64,000 nt of DNA from Oscillospiraceae bacterium (GTDB lineage Bacteria > Bacillota > Clostridia > Oscillospirales > Oscillospiraceae): contig WRAK01000003.1 in assembly GCA_009780235.1 (NCBI GenBank), positions 1 to 64,000 on the forward strand, written 5' to 3'. A program made the position numbers and the translations under genes. Every line of letters starts with the position of its first letter. Position 1 is the stretch's first letter. Below the pieces are notes generated by a model, which was not told the origin of the DNA, did not search any database, and saw nothing but the letters and a program-made list of their open reading frames with translations. Positions 33,393 to 42,395 of the stretch are shown here, in pieces.

Positions 33393-33416
33393 GGTTTCAT
33401 GTATTTTGGTCGATGC

Positions 33417-33788
33417 CTATTTCTCTTTGCTGAATGCAATGCCGCAGACCGTGACATTGACCGCCTTCACACGCACACCCGTGATGGCCTCTACTATAGA
33501 TGCCACCGACTCCTGCACGGAAGCCGCCACATCGGAGATGACCACCCCGTACTGCACGAGAACAAAAACCTCCACGACCACTTCATTCTCCGCAAAGGCG
33601 ATTTTTACGCCCCGTGTGCCGGGCTTTTTACCCAAACGCTCTGCAATCTCGCCGCCCAGCGATGTGGCGAACCCGCCGACCCCGTCCACTTCACGTACAG
33701 CCTCGGCCACGATGGCGGCGACGACGTCCTCGGAGATATAGACAATCCCCTGCTCGCTCATGCGGGTGATGTAGTTGTTATCCGGCAT
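33417..33788 (-). CDS. Asp23/Gls24 family envelope stress protein
   Basis: This 123-aa protein has the family features ISEDVVAAIVAEAVREVDGV, IAFAENEVVVEVFVLVQYGV and EAITGVRVKAVNVTVCGI. Start at 33788 (MPDNNYI) has AGGAGCGAG upstream; longer upstream frames are spurious. Asp23-type proteins are membrane-associated alkaline or envelope stress factors. Location just before nusB is standard in Clostridia. Confidence 0.88.
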   Translation of the reverse strand: MPDNNYITRMSEQGIVYISEDVVAAIVAEAVREVDGVGGFATSLGGEIAERLGKKPGTRGVKIAFAENEVVVEVFVLVQYGVVISDVAASVQESVASIVEAITGVRVKAVNVTVCGIAFSKEK

Positions 33789-33897
33789 AGTATCTCGCTC
33801 CTGTCTGTTATTGGTTTGGGAGTATTGTAACATAGATTGGGGAGAAATGGAAGAGTGTTTTATTGAACGGACACGCACAAATATGATGTGATAGGAT

Positions 33898-33926
33898 TTG
33901 ACAAACACAGATAAAACTGCTATACT
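33898..33926 (+). promoter_or_regulatory. consensus promoter of the 33970 lipoprotein gene
   Basis: Perfect TTGACA (33898-33903), 17-base spacer, TATACT (33921-33926), 43 bases before the start codon. Divergent from the Asp23 operon. Confidence 0.75.
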
Positions 33927-33969
33927 CATCTCTGGTTTTTCAACCAAATTAAAAAATCGAGGTAAGATG

Positions 33970-34452
33970 ATGATGAAAAAGACACTCCTGCTGCTGATGG
34001 TAATTGCCATGGTCGCGCTGGCTTTTGCAGGCTGCGGCTCCGACGAACCCTACGACGATGACCCCACCGAAACCCCCGTCGAAACGCCTGCCGATGAACC
34101 CATTGACGATCCGAACGATGACCCGGCTGATGACCCGAACGATGAGCCCGCCAACAACGCCACGGGTGATACAAATTCCGCACTCATCGGCTCCTGGGAT
34201 TGGAATGACCTCGGCGTCTACTATGTCTTCAACGCTGATGGTACCGGCACACGCGGCTTTGAAGCTCTGCCTGACATGATGGCAGAGTTCGACTGGACTG
34301 CCGAAAACGGCATTTTGCGGATTACCGTAACAGAGGGCTTGGGTTTGACCGGCTTCGCTGAAGAGTGGAACTATGTCATCGTCGGCAATCAACTTGACAT
34401 TGACAGCCGCCAAGCAGAGGGCATTGAATGGAGCTACACAAGAGCGAACTAG
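33970..34452 (+). CDS. lipoprotein with acidic repeat linker and lipocalin-like C-terminal domain
   Basis: This 160-aa protein has a signal peptide with lipobox LAFAGC (Cys about 20). An acidic Asp/Pro/Glu repeat of about 45 residues follows (DDPNDDPADDPNDEPANN), then a compact domain from residue 78 (LIGSWDWNDLGVYYVFNADG, TAENGILRITVTEG, IVGNQLDI) resembling small beta-barrel DUF5640/lipocalin-like domains. GAGG lies 7 bases before this ATG; two neighbouring ATGs are alternatives. The function is unknown. Confidence 0.7.
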   Translation: MMKKTLLLLMVIAMVALAFAGCGSDEPYDDDPTETPVETPADEPIDDPNDDPADDPNDEPANNATGDTNSALIGSWDWNDLGVYYVFNADGTGTRGFEALPDMMAEFDWTAENGILRITVTEGLGLTGFAEEWNYVIVGNQLDIDSRQAEGIEWSYTRAN

Positions 34453-34479
34453 TTATAAGGCAACTTTATAACGATTGTA

Positions 34480-34508
34480 CGGGCGGCCAAATGGCCGCCC
34501 GCTTTTTT
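34480..34508 (+). terminator. terminator made from a family A half-hairpin
   Basis: CGGGCGGCCAAATGGCCGCC CG is followed by TTTTTT: a textbook intrinsic terminator built from the same GGCGGCCA/TGGCCGCC hairpin as the family A repeats. Confidence 0.8.
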
Positions 34509-34529
34509 GTGTGTGGGAAGCCCGCACGC

Positions 34530-35264
34530 CTACCCGCGCAATCGCCCCGCCATAAACCCATGCGCCCGCTCCTCCAGCGCATCATCAATCGGTGCAAGCT
34601 CCACGCCGCCCCCGTACCGCCGCTCCAAGGCCAAGCGAATCAGAAAATCCGCAAGTACCGGGTTCTTCGGCAACACAGGCCCGTGGCTGTAAGTTCCGAA
34701 CACACCCAGATACCGCGCGCCCTCCGTGCCGTCCTCGCCGTTGTTGCCATACCCCGCCAGCACCTTCCCGAACGGCCGCACACCGCTCCCGAGATACGTC
34801 CGCGCGTTGTGGTTCTCAAATCCGACGATGTCCACGGCTTCCCTCGGCTCGTCCCACTCGAACATGTAATCCCCCGTCATCCGCTCTTTCACCCCCACGG
34901 AGGTAAAATCAAGCGCACCGATAAAATCCGTCTCCTTGCCGTCCGGGGCCTTGTAAGAGTGCCCCAAAAGCTGATACCCGCCGCCAACGGCGAGCATGAC
35001 TTTCCCGTCCTCAATGGCGGCCTTAATCTCAGCCCCCCGCCAACCTTGGATTTCATCCAAAAGCACCGCCTGCTCCGCATCCTGTCCGCCGCCGATGAAG
35101 AACAAGTCAAAGTCAGCAAAATTCACCCGCTCCCCAAGCGGCGCACCCGTGACAGACACATCAATCCCCCGTGCGGCACACCGCCGTGCCAAGGTTACAA
35201 CATTCCCTCGGTCGCCGTATAGGTTCAGCAAGTCGGGGTATAGGTGGCAGATTTTTAATTCCAT
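34530..35264 (-). CDS. gatD: GatD-like lipid II glutamine amidotransferase subunit, catalytic Cys replaced
   Basis: This 244-aa class I glutamine amidotransferase normally frees ammonia from glutamine and passes it to MurT to amidate the D-Glu of lipid II. The fold motifs are intact: FFIGGGQDAEQAVLLDEIQG (about 55-75) and the catalytic His in YSHGPVLPKNP (His194). The nucleophile position, Cys94 in the Staphylococcus enzyme, is Gly94 here (LAVGGGYQLLG, codon GGC at 34985-34983). A single base would restore TGC. GGAGG precedes the ATG. It follows murT, separated by a repeat block. Confidence 0.85.
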   Translation of the reverse strand: MELKICHLYPDLLNLYGDRGNVVTLARRCAARGIDVSVTGAPLGERVNFADFDLFFIGGGQDAEQAVLLDEIQGWRGAEIKAAIEDGKVMLAVGGGYQLLGHSYKAPDGKETDFIGALDFTSVGVKERMTGDYMFEWDEPREAVDIVGFENHNARTYLGSGVRPFGKVLAGYGNNGEDGTEGARYLGVFGTYSHGPVLPKNPVLADFLIRLALERRYGGGVELAPIDDALEERAHGFMAGRLRG

Positions 35265-35281
35265 ATTGTTAATTCCTCCGT

Positions 35282-35418
35282 TTGTTTACGCCCTCCGACC
35301 ACCGCTTCGCGGCGGCCCCGCCTCCCTCGTAAACGAGAGAGGCTTTGCCCCAACACCCTTAGCCCTCAGGCCCCCTCGTTTTGAGGGGGCTGTCGCCGTA
35401 GGCGACTGGGGGAGGCCT
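35282..35418. repeat. family B-prime palindromic repeat between murT and gatD
   Basis: From CCCTCCGACCACCGCTTCGC the element runs through a CCTCCCTCGTAAACGAG hairpin, a CCCCCTCGTTTTGAGGGGG hairpin and GTCGCCGTAGGCGACTGG to GGGAGG. It is the reverse complement type of 59424-59541. It lies between two genes that act as one complex. Confidence 0.75.
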
Positions 35419-36795
35419 TTACTCCCAAAACTGCTTCAAGCCATACTGTTTCGCCAGCATATCCCGCAGCGTCAGCATCGCCGTATACGACGGCATAATC
35501 ATTACCGGCACGGACGACTTTGCCACGGCCGCCAAGAGCTTATCATAGTCATACTCTACGCAAATCTTCGCCTCGTCCACCCCGGCGTATTTCATCCACA
35601 CGGCCAAATCATCCGCCCGAATACCGGAGCAGGTGACGGACGCGAGCATATCTCCCATCTGTATAAGCGGAGCCGTGTCCACATCCCAGAGCCAAGAGAC
35701 ATCTTTTCCGTCACCGGTTTTATCGTTGAGACAGAACACCAAAGCCATAGGCTCCGTCACCGATGCCAGATAGCGGAGCACCTGGCTGCAACCGATGGGA
35801 TTTTTCACCAAAATCATCCGTACCGTCACATCCCCGACGGTGAGCCGTTCCATCCGCCCGAACCCGCCGCGAAATTCCCGCAAGGCCGCCGATATGACCG
35901 CCATGCCCAAGTTCAGCACATCCGCCGCCGCCGCCGCCGCCATAACCCCCGCGGCGTTGTAGATGTTATACGCCCCCGGCAAGTTCACCGTCACCTGATG
36001 GATTTCCCCGCCGACCCGCACCTCAATCGTGGACGTGTCAGGCGCCTCATCCAAAACCGCCGTCACCGCCACATCTGCCGCGGGCCGCCCTGCATTGCAC
36101 GTATCACAACGATAAAGCCCCAAATGACCGTAGGTCTTATACTCGTACAAATAGGCCGCGCCGCAGGCACAGCGTGCCATGTCCGTGCCCTCGTCGCCGC
36201 CCTGCGCAAATGCCGTCTCCACCCCGAAATACCGCACGGCATTCGGCAGTCCCGCCACCATCCCCGCCGACAGCGCACAATCGGCGTTGACGCACACCGT
36301 GGCATTCGGCGAATCCTCCAGCCCCGCACGGATGCTGTTCAGCGTATGTGTAATCTCCCCGTAGCGGTCTAGTTGGTCACGGAACACGTTGGTCACGAGC
36401 ACGATTTTTGCATCCAAATGCCGCGCCGCCCGCCGAAACGCCGCCTCATCACACTCGATGACGGCATAGGGCAAGCGCATCTTGCCCCCAAGGCTCGCAT
36501 TCGCCACGAACTCCGCCGTAATCCCCGGCAAAAGATTCGCCCCCGAGCGGTTCGAAAATGCGGGAACGGCTCCGTTCTCCAAGCACTGTTCCAACATCCG
36601 CGCCGAGGTCGTCTTCCCGTTCGTGCCTGTAATCACAATCGTAAACACCTGCTGTCCCAAGACACCCAAGATGTCCGGACAGCATCTCATCGCAAGTTTC
36701 CCCGGCAAATTCGTCCCGCCCCGCCCAACGATGCGCAGTCCCCATCGCGCAACCTTGCAGACGCAGATTGCCAAGCATATTCGCAGTCGCCTCAT
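35419..36795 (-). CDS. murT: MurT-like lipid II isoglutaminyl synthase subunit
   Basis: This 458-aa Mur-ligase-like protein has the ATP loop TGTNGKTTSARML (about residue 58), the central domain with VFRDQLDRYGE, and a four-cysteine zinc ribbon (CACGAAYLY, then CDTCNAG) at about 205-230 that is diagnostic for MurT. The C-terminal MurT domain starts near 300. With GatD it amidates D-Glu of the stem peptide. Start at 36795 has GGAGG 10 bases upstream; the ORF could extend 8 codons further. Confidence 0.9.
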   Translation of the reverse strand: MRRLRICLAICVCKVARWGLRIVGRGGTNLPGKLAMRCCPDILGVLGQQVFTIVITGTNGKTTSARMLEQCLENGAVPAFSNRSGANLLPGITAEFVANASLGGKMRLPYAVIECDEAAFRRAARHLDAKIVLVTNVFRDQLDRYGEITHTLNSIRAGLEDSPNATVCVNADCALSAGMVAGLPNAVRYFGVETAFAQGGDEGTDMARCACGAAYLYEYKTYGHLGLYRCDTCNAGRPAADVAVTAVLDEAPDTSTIEVRVGGEIHQVTVNLPGAYNIYNAAGVMAAAAAADVLNLGMAVISAALREFRGGFGRMERLTVGDVTVRMILVKNPIGCSQVLRYLASVTEPMALVFCLNDKTGDGKDVSWLWDVDTAPLIQMGDMLASVTCSGIRADDLAVWMKYAGVDEAKICVEYDYDKLLAAVAKSSVPVMIMPSYTAMLTLRDMLAKQYGLKQFWE

Positions 36796-36865
36796 GTCAC
36801 TATGTCCTCCAAGTTTCATCCAACTATTATGTCATAAAATCACTATTATAGCAAGATGCAGGACG

Positions 36866-37143
36866 CGACACCCCGCGCGCGGGGAAGAACGTCCGGGCAG
36901 TCTGCCCGCAGACGCCCATAATCGCGGGTCACTCACGTACCAATAAGGCGCGCAAGGCGCGTAATACCTATACCGCACGAGTACGCCGTTTTATCCAACG
37001 TAGATACCCGCAGCGGGTTCTTAGGGGCGCAGCTCCTGAGCCGCATTTTTGCTTACTTTTTGGGCGGGACCAAAAAGTAAGGCCCCGCCGGCAAGGCGTA
37101 ACCAACGCAATAACAAACGGAACGGGCTGAGCAAGCGCAACTC
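36866..37143. repeat. family C repeat, long copy 1
   Basis: 36866-37117 is a direct repeat, about 85% identical by eye, of 57556-57808. It contains CGCGCGCGGGG, GGGCAGTCTGCCCGC, ATCGCGGGTCAC, the GTACGCCGTTTTA stretch, GGTTCTTAGGGGCGCAGC, and a GCTTACTTTTTGG / CCAAAAAGTAAGG hairpin, then CGCAATAACAAA. 37118-37143 (CGGAACGGGCTGAGCAAGCG) matches the minus copy at 12555. It fills the murT-brkB gap; no gene is seen. Confidence 0.8.
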
Positions 37144-37192
37144 CCACCAAAAAACGCCAACACAATGCAGGGGTGGCCGCAATAGCTATTAA

Positions 37193-38008
37193 CTATTCAC
37201 TAAACCGCCGCCGCTCATACAACGCATAATTAAACACACTCCCCATAATCAAAATATTCCCGCACAAATACGCCCAAACCATCAGCAAAATAAACGAGGC
37301 CAAAGACCCGTAAATCAAAGGATACCGCACCGAGGCCGCCATAAATCCGGAAAAAATCACGCTGCCAATCACCAGCGCAAGCGTAGCCAAAATCGCCCCC
37401 GGCAACCGCCGCAACTTCGGCTCTTTCGGGGCGGTGAAGGTATAAATCAAGTGCACCGTCACCACCGCCACGGCGAACAATAGCACAAACCGCACCCGCT
37501 GCCAAGCCGCCGCAAGACCGTAGATACCCAGTACCGCCTCCACTTCCTCCATCAGCCATCCCCCGGTGGCAATCATCAAGATGGAGAAATAAATCGTAAA
37601 CAGGAGCAAAAGCGAGAACGCAAAACTCACCGCCAACCCCCAAAATCCGCAATACCGGGGCCGCCCCTGAATCTCCTCCATAATCTTCGCAATCGCCCGA
37701 AACGAAGCCGAACCGGATGCGAAAATTACGGTCACGGCGATAAACAAAATCCGCCCGGACGGTAAAGACCCCACGTGGCTGATATAGTCCTGCACCGCCG
37801 TCACCACATCTTGCGCCCAGAGGTCATCGAACAGCCCCTCGATGCTCATCTCAAAGCTCGCCAAAATCGCCACGGCACAGATGAGCAATGGGAATATGGA
37901 GAGCGTCAAAAAGTAAGCAAACTCCGCCGCCGACCGACTGACACGACGGGTTTGGTAGGTGCGTACAAGTTCGGTAATAAAGCTGACGATTGGTAGAAAT
38001 ATTCGCAT
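37193..38008 (-). CDS. YihY/BrkB-family membrane protein
   Basis: This 271-aa protein has about six membrane helices and the family's motifs: SRSAAEFAYFLTLSIFPLLI, then ASGSASFRAIAKIMEEI, IYTFTAPKEPKLRRLPGA and YPLIYGSLASFILLMVWAYL. The family is often misnamed ribonuclease BN; the function is unproven (transport has been proposed). It is a single gene between repeat blocks. Confidence 0.88.
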   Translation of the reverse strand: MRIFLPIVSFITELVRTYQTRRVSRSAAEFAYFLTLSIFPLLICAVAILASFEMSIEGLFDDLWAQDVVTAVQDYISHVGSLPSGRILFIAVTVIFASGSASFRAIAKIMEEIQGRPRYCGFWGLAVSFAFSLLLLFTIYFSILMIATGGWLMEEVEAVLGIYGLAAAWQRVRFVLLFAVAVVTVHLIYTFTAPKEPKLRRLPGAILATLALVIGSVIFSGFMAASVRYPLIYGSLASFILLMVWAYLCGNILIMGSVFNYALYERRRFSE

Positions 38009-38037
38009 AGTGTGAATCTCCTATCTCATAGAGGCGG

Positions 38038-38262
38038 CATCCTGCCGCCCGGCCCTTGACCGAATTCCCCTCCTTGGAGGAGTGGCAGGCGAAGCCTGAC
38101 GGGGTGATCCTGCGGGGTACGTATATGTTAGGGGGCGGCGTCCCCTACGCCCCGCATCCCACATATGCAATACCACGGGGCGTCGAGGACGCCGCCCCCT
38201 ACACAAAGGTCAAGGGCACCACCCCGCCTCTTCGGGCACCCCTGCCAAGGAGGAGAATTTCT
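38038..38262. repeat. composite repeat block: family B half, family A copy, family B half
   Basis: 38060-38108 is a family B half (CCTCCTTGGAGGAGTGGCAG, GCGAAGCCTGAC). 38126-38203 is a complete family A repeat (TTAGGGGGCGGCGTCC ... CGCCGCCCCCTACA). 38204-38262 continues AAAGGTCAAGGGCA, then CACCCCTGCCAAGGAGG. The stretch 38148-38262 has a second copy at 59543-59655. No gene in 38009-38312. Confidence 0.75.
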
Positions 38263-38312
38263 GTTGCCCACACCCCTCATTATGCCCAACTCACCCCCAC
38301 AATTCCACGCAC

Positions 38313-38343
38313 GAAAAAGAGGGCCATCTTCTCAGATGACCCC
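38313..38343 (-). terminator. intrinsic terminator of ftsZ
   Basis: On the minus strand GGGTCATCT, GAGA loop and AGATGGCCC are followed by CTCTTTTTC. It lies 18-48 bases after the ftsZ stop. Confidence 0.7.
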
Positions 38344-38360
38344 CCGGTGTGCAATACAAC

Positions 38361-39518
38361 TTACTTCGAGTTAAAAATCTTAAAAATCGTGTCAAACGGA
38401 TCCTCTTCGTCATCCTCTCCGAACGCGGGTGCGGCGGGGGGAACGACATCGGCAACACCGGACGCGCCGGCTACATCCGCACGCTCGGCGGCGGCTGAGA
38501 ACAGGCCTTCCTCTTCCGCGCCGGTACGCTTATCCTCCGCCTTGGGGTAGACGTTGGCCGGGTGGTCGTCAAAGCCTGTGGCGATAACCGTGACCCGAAT
38601 CTCATCGTCCATATCCTCATCAAAGGTTGCGCCGAAGATAATGTTGGCATCCGGGTGCGCGGCCTCTTGTACGAGGCTCGCGGCGGCTTCCACATCTTCC
38701 AGGCCGATGTCCATTGAACCCGTAATGTTTACCAGCACGCCCTTGGCACCGTCGATGGAGGTCTCCATCAGCGGGCTGGACACGGCGGCACGGGCGGCAT
38801 CTTCTGCCTTGCCCTTACCCGCGGCGTGACCCACGCCCATGTGGGCATAGCCCGCGTCTTTCATAATCGCCGTCACATCGGCAAAGTCCAAGTTAATAAA
38901 CCCGGTGTTCTTAATCAAATCGGAAATGCTGGTTACTGCTTGGCGCAGAACATCGTCGGCAATCTCAAACCCGTTGGCGAAAGTCACCTTTTGGTCGGTT
39001 GCGAACTTGATTCTGTCATTGGGAATCACCAGAAGCGAATCCACCTTGCCGAGTAGCTCCTTGATGCCCTCCGTCGCTTGATTCATGCGGCGTTTGCCCT
39101 CAAAGCTGAACGGCTTGGTAATCACACCGACGGTAAGAATGTCCGACTCCCGTGCGATATCGGCCACGACAGGCGCGGCCCCCGTGCCGGTGCCGCCGCC
39201 CATACCGGCGGTGATGAAAATCATGTCGGCATCTTCAAAGGCCTTGGCTACATTGTTGCGGCTCTCCTCGGCACTCTTGCGGCCGATTTCGGGGTTTGAC
39301 CCCGCACCCTGCCCGTGAGTGAGCTTCTCGCCGATTTGGATTTTCTGGTTGGCCGCCGACACCGCCAGAGCCTGCTTGTCCGTGTTGACGGCAATGAACT
39401 CGATTCCTTTCGTGCCGGAATCCACCATCCGATTGACCACGTTGTTCCCGGCACCGCCGACACCAACAACTTTGATGGTTACGACATTATCGGGCCCCGC
39501 GTCCTGTGTAAAAGACAT
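38361..39518 (-). CDS. ftsZ: cell division protein FtsZ
   Basis: This 385-aa tubulin-like GTPase forms the Z ring. GTP-binding motifs: VGVGGAGNNVVNRM (about 20), the tubulin signature ITAGMGGGTGTGAAPVVADI (about 103-120), and the T7 loop NLDFADVTAIMKDAG. The C-terminal 60 residues are an acidic linker ending EEDPFDTIFKIFNSK, with DPFDTIF resembling the short peptide that binds FtsA/SepF. AGGAGG precedes the ATG and a good promoter lies upstream. It stands alone, without ftsA. Confidence 0.96.
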   Translation of the reverse strand: MSFTQDAGPDNVVTIKVVGVGGAGNNVVNRMVDSGTKGIEFIAVNTDKQALAVSAANQKIQIGEKLTHGQGAGSNPEIGRKSAEESRNNVAKAFEDADMIFITAGMGGGTGTGAAPVVADIARESDILTVGVITKPFSFEGKRRMNQATEGIKELLGKVDSLLVIPNDRIKFATDQKVTFANGFEIADDVLRQAVTSISDLIKNTGFINLDFADVTAIMKDAGYAHMGVGHAAGKGKAEDAARAAVSSPLMETSIDGAKGVLVNITGSMDIGLEDVEAAASLVQEAAHPDANIIFGATFDEDMDDEIRVTVIATGFDDHPANVYPKAEDKRTGAEEEGLFSAAAERADVAGASGVADVVPPAAPAFGEDDEEDPFDTIFKIFNSK

Positions 39519-39611
39519 AGTATATCCTCCTGTCTGAGCAAAACTTTACTGCTTTCAATTTACTTAAATAAATGACCGATGACTTAGCTTACTCAAGATT
39601 AACCATCCTCT

Positions 39612-39640
39612 ATTCTACCCCTAAAACGCCCCGAGGTCAA
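39612..39640 (-). promoter_or_regulatory. promoter of ftsZ
   Basis: On the minus strand TTGACC (39640-39635), a 17-base spacer and TAGAAT (39617-39612). The leader to ftsZ is about 90 bases. Confidence 0.65.
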
Positions 39641-39800
39641 GCCCGTATGATGATTTTTCTCAAAACTTCAGGAATTTTTCGTGTAATCGTAACAAAATAC
39701 GAGCGGTTTGTAACAGCGGTCTGACAAAAAGTTACATGTTTGGCGAAATTTGTCATGGAAAAAAGGAAACTGTAAGATTCTTCCCTGTGTCCGAAATGAC

Positions 39801-39886
39801 ATAGGGACGTTGTTCTTTGGCCGTCCGCCGTTTCGGCTTGCAAGATGCGGAATCAGGGACGCGGACGGCCAAATGCCGCCCCTACA
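39801..39886. repeat. family A repeat in the ftsZ-degV gap
   Basis: Left half ATAGGGACGTTGTTCTTTGG CCGTCCG, right half CGGACGGCCAAATGCCGCCC CTACA. The left half is more decayed than the right. The rest of the 500-bp divergent gap (39641-39800, 39887-40016) shows only the degV ribosome-binding site (AGGAGG at about 40005). Confidence 0.75.
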
Positions 39887-40016
39887 ATAACTGCACAAAA
39901 AATTCTCCCCTATGCAACCACCTCCACCCATTCCCTGTCTACATACATAGAAAGCAAAAGGAAAGACCTAATCTAAACGGCGCACAAGCAAAGCTCGTGC
40001 AAAAAAGGAGGACACC

Positions 40017-40892
40017 ATGTTCCAAATCATATCCGACGGCGGCTGCGATTTCAGCAAAGCGGAAGCGCAGAAGTACAATATCGAGGTCATCCCGTTCTAC
40101 GTCAGCTTCGACCACGAAAATTACCTCAAAGAAGGCGTAGACATCAGCAAAGAGGACTATTTCAACCGCCTCATGGCCGAAAAAGGCATCTTCCCCAAAA
40201 CATCCCAGCCCAGCCCGCAGGACTACATAGACGTCTACACCCCACATCTGGAAGCAGGGAGGGACATTCTCGCGCTGTCCATCTCCTCGCACCTCAGCGG
40301 CTCCCACAACAGCGCGGTGCTGGCGATTGATATGTTAAAGGAAGAGTTCCCCGACAGAACCGTCCTGCTGATCGATTCCCGCAACGTGAGCATCGGCCAA
40401 GGCCTTATTCTGCGAGAAATCATCAAAATGCGGGATGCCGGGTATCCGCTGGAGGAAACCGTGCGGATTGCAGAAAAAATCAAGCAGACCACAAGGGTCT
40501 ATTTTACATTAGAGAGCTTGGAGTACCTGAAACGAGGCGGCAGAGTCGGCCCCACAACCGCATTGGTCGGCGGCATCTTGGGACTAAGCCCCATCCTGCA
40601 GGTGGAGGACGGCCAAGTCTCCCAACTCGACAACGTGCGCGGACGCAAACGTGCGATGAAGCTCATCGAAGAAGCTATGGTAGCTGCCCTCAAAGACGAG
40701 ACGCAAAACATAAACCTCTCCATCGGCCACGTCGTCTGCCCGAACGATGCCGCCGCATTCAAAGCGGCCACGGAAGCGGCTCTCGATATGAAAGTCGAAA
40801 ACCCCATCACGGAAATCGGCGTCACCATAGGTTCCCACGCGGGGCCGGGCGCATTGGCATTTGCATATTGCAAAAAATACGATACGGTTTAG
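40017..40892 (+). CDS. DegV family fatty-acid-binding protein
   Basis: This 291-aa protein has the DegV order: ISDGGCDFS at the N-terminus, IPFYVSFDHENY, KTSQPSPQDYI, the SISSHLSGSHNSA fatty-acid carboxylate site (about 88-100), SLEYLKRGGRVGP and the C-terminal GPGALAFAYC. Members bind a fatty acid and can act as FakB partners of the kinase FakA in using external fatty acids; no fakA is in the window. AAGGAGG precedes the ATG. Confidence 0.92.
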   Translation: MFQIISDGGCDFSKAEAQKYNIEVIPFYVSFDHENYLKEGVDISKEDYFNRLMAEKGIFPKTSQPSPQDYIDVYTPHLEAGRDILALSISSHLSGSHNSAVLAIDMLKEEFPDRTVLLIDSRNVSIGQGLILREIIKMRDAGYPLEETVRIAEKIKQTTRVYFTLESLEYLKRGGRVGPTTALVGGILGLSPILQVEDGQVSQLDNVRGRKRAMKLIEEAMVAALKDETQNINLSIGHVVCPNDAAAFKAATEAALDMKVENPITEIGVTIGSHAGPGALAFAYCKKYDTV

Positions 40893-40901
40893 GAGGACAA
40901 T

Positions 40902-41519
40902 ATGAGTAACTGGTATATCATTGCCCAAATTCTGGGCGTCATCACAATCTGTTTTGAGTTTGCGTCCTATCAAATCAAAGACAAGGCAAAATACTTCCTC
41001 GTGACCGGTATCGGCAGCTTTTTCTGGATGACGATGTTCGTGGCAATCGGCCTCGCAACGGGGATGAGCACACAGCTCTCCCTCATCGTCGCCTCCACCT
41101 ACAGTACGATTCGCAATCTGGTGTTCGCCAGAATCTTCACGAAGAACACCCCGCAGAGCAAAGAGGCGGGCCTCATCTTCCTGCTCGTCATGATTGCAGT
41201 CGCACTCGTCGCGGGTACGATGGCGGTGATAAACTCCCCCGCCGAGGTACGCTGGCTGCACATCATCGGCATGATTACGGCCCTCGGCTTTGTCATCGGC
41301 CAGTATCTGCCCGGTGTCCACTATGTGCGGATTACGGTTGTGTTCTACGCCGTCGCGGTACTGCTCACGCAGACGCCGCTCAACATTCTGCACGGGGATT
41401 TCCGTTGGAATATCATGGGGATGCTGATTGAATCGGCAAAGATTGTTTCTGTGATCGTGTTTTATATTCGTTTTTCGTCTAATGCACATGAGCCCGGTTT
41501 GAAGTTTGCGAAACCGTAG
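40902..41519 (+). CDS. YgjV-family inner membrane protein
   Basis: This 205-aa protein has about six helices. It starts IIAQILGVITICFEFASYQI as YgjV members do and contains LSLIVASTYSTIRNLVFARI. The function of the family is unknown. It follows degV after 9 bases with GGAGG before the ATG, so it is co-transcribed. Confidence 0.75.
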   Translation: MSNWYIIAQILGVITICFEFASYQIKDKAKYFLVTGIGSFFWMTMFVAIGLATGMSTQLSLIVASTYSTIRNLVFARIFTKNTPQSKEAGLIFLLVMIAVALVAGTMAVINSPAEVRWLHIIGMITALGFVIGQYLPGVHYVRITVVFYAVAVLLTQTPLNILHGDFRWNIMGMLIESAKIVSVIVFYIRFSSNAHEPGLKFAKP

Positions 41520-41533
41520 TTGAAGATTGTGAG

Positions 41534-41566
41534 AAAAGGCCATCGGTGGCACGCCGGTGGCCTTTT
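41534..41566 (+). terminator. intrinsic terminator of the degV-ygjV unit
   Basis: AAAAGGCCA ... TGGCCTTTT stem with an inner ACCGG-type pairing, 14 bases after the stop codon. Confidence 0.75.
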
Positions 41567-41584
41567 GCTATTTTTGATACGTTG

Positions 41585-41645
41585 GTTACGTCTATCGGCG
41601 GGGCCTTACTTTTTGGTTTCGCCCAAAAAGTAAGCAAAATGCGGC
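41585..41645. repeat. family C repeat core, minus copy
   Basis: On the minus strand this reads GCTTACTTTTTGGGCG, then CCAAAAAGTAAGGCCCCGCC, GACGTAACCAACG, matching 37043-37105. It is the short form of the family. Confidence 0.75.
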
Positions 41646-41681
41646 TTTTGTCAAGGTGTAAAATGATATTTGTCCAAGTTC

Positions 41682-41726
41682 AAACCCCTAGGTTGCGTAG
41701 AACGCCAACCTAGGGGGTTTTATTTT
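41682..41726. terminator. strong bidirectional hairpin between ygjV and the secreted-protein genes
   Basis: AAACCCCTAGGTTG pairs with CAACCTAGGGGGTTT around CGTAGAACGC, followed by TATTTTA on the plus strand. On the minus strand it lies 30-75 bases after the stop at 41757. Confidence 0.65.
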
Positions 41727-41756
41727 ACCTTCTATTCAAATCTCTATCTTCCCCCA

Positions 41757-42395
41757 TCACCCCGGCTCTTCCCCCAAAACCACATTCCAAACAGGCGGCA
41801 AACCCAAGCTGCGCATAAAGCGATCATGCAAAAACCGCTCTAGTTGTAAAATATCCGAACCGCTCACTTGCCCTCGCACAAATACATCTGCTGCAAGTGG
41901 GTTAATTTGTACATTCCAGAAGGGGAAGTCAATAAGGAGAAAGAGCCGATCATGCAAAAACCGCTCAAGCCGCAAAATATCTGCAGCGTCCACTCTGTCA
42001 TCGTCGTTCACATCGCCCCAGAGGAACCAAATGCCGAAAATATCCGCATTGCCCCCGGCAAAAAACGCCAAGTCAAAGCCTTCGGTTGCAAGAGTGCCCA
42101 AACAAGCTCCGGTCGGAAGTGGCAAAGCCCCAAAAGCCCTAACGAGCGCAGGGCGCCTGCCTCTCGGGTTGCTCCGTACCAAATCCTCATCTTCAAACCA
42201 ACCCCAGAACCCAAGGCCTTCTCCTTCCGCGGTACCGTAGATGTGGCCGATGTCCAGCACTTCCGCCCATGCGGCGCTTGTCGTGTCGGGCATCATTCGG
42301 CCGCCGTCCAGCGTAACAGGCACGGCGATGTAGCTGTCACCGCGGCGGCCTGTGCCGCATGTGTGGAAGTGTACGTAGGCATCCGATAACGGAGT
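41757..42395. repeat. duplicated coding module, copy 1 (pairs with 43762-44400)
   Basis: About 640 bp encoding the C-terminal YVHFHT...dockerin-like module of the BspA-type protein. Copy 2 is 43762-44400 in the protease gene, in the same orientation and about 90% or more identical by eye, while the DNA immediately upstream in each gene is unrelated. Confidence 0.85.
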
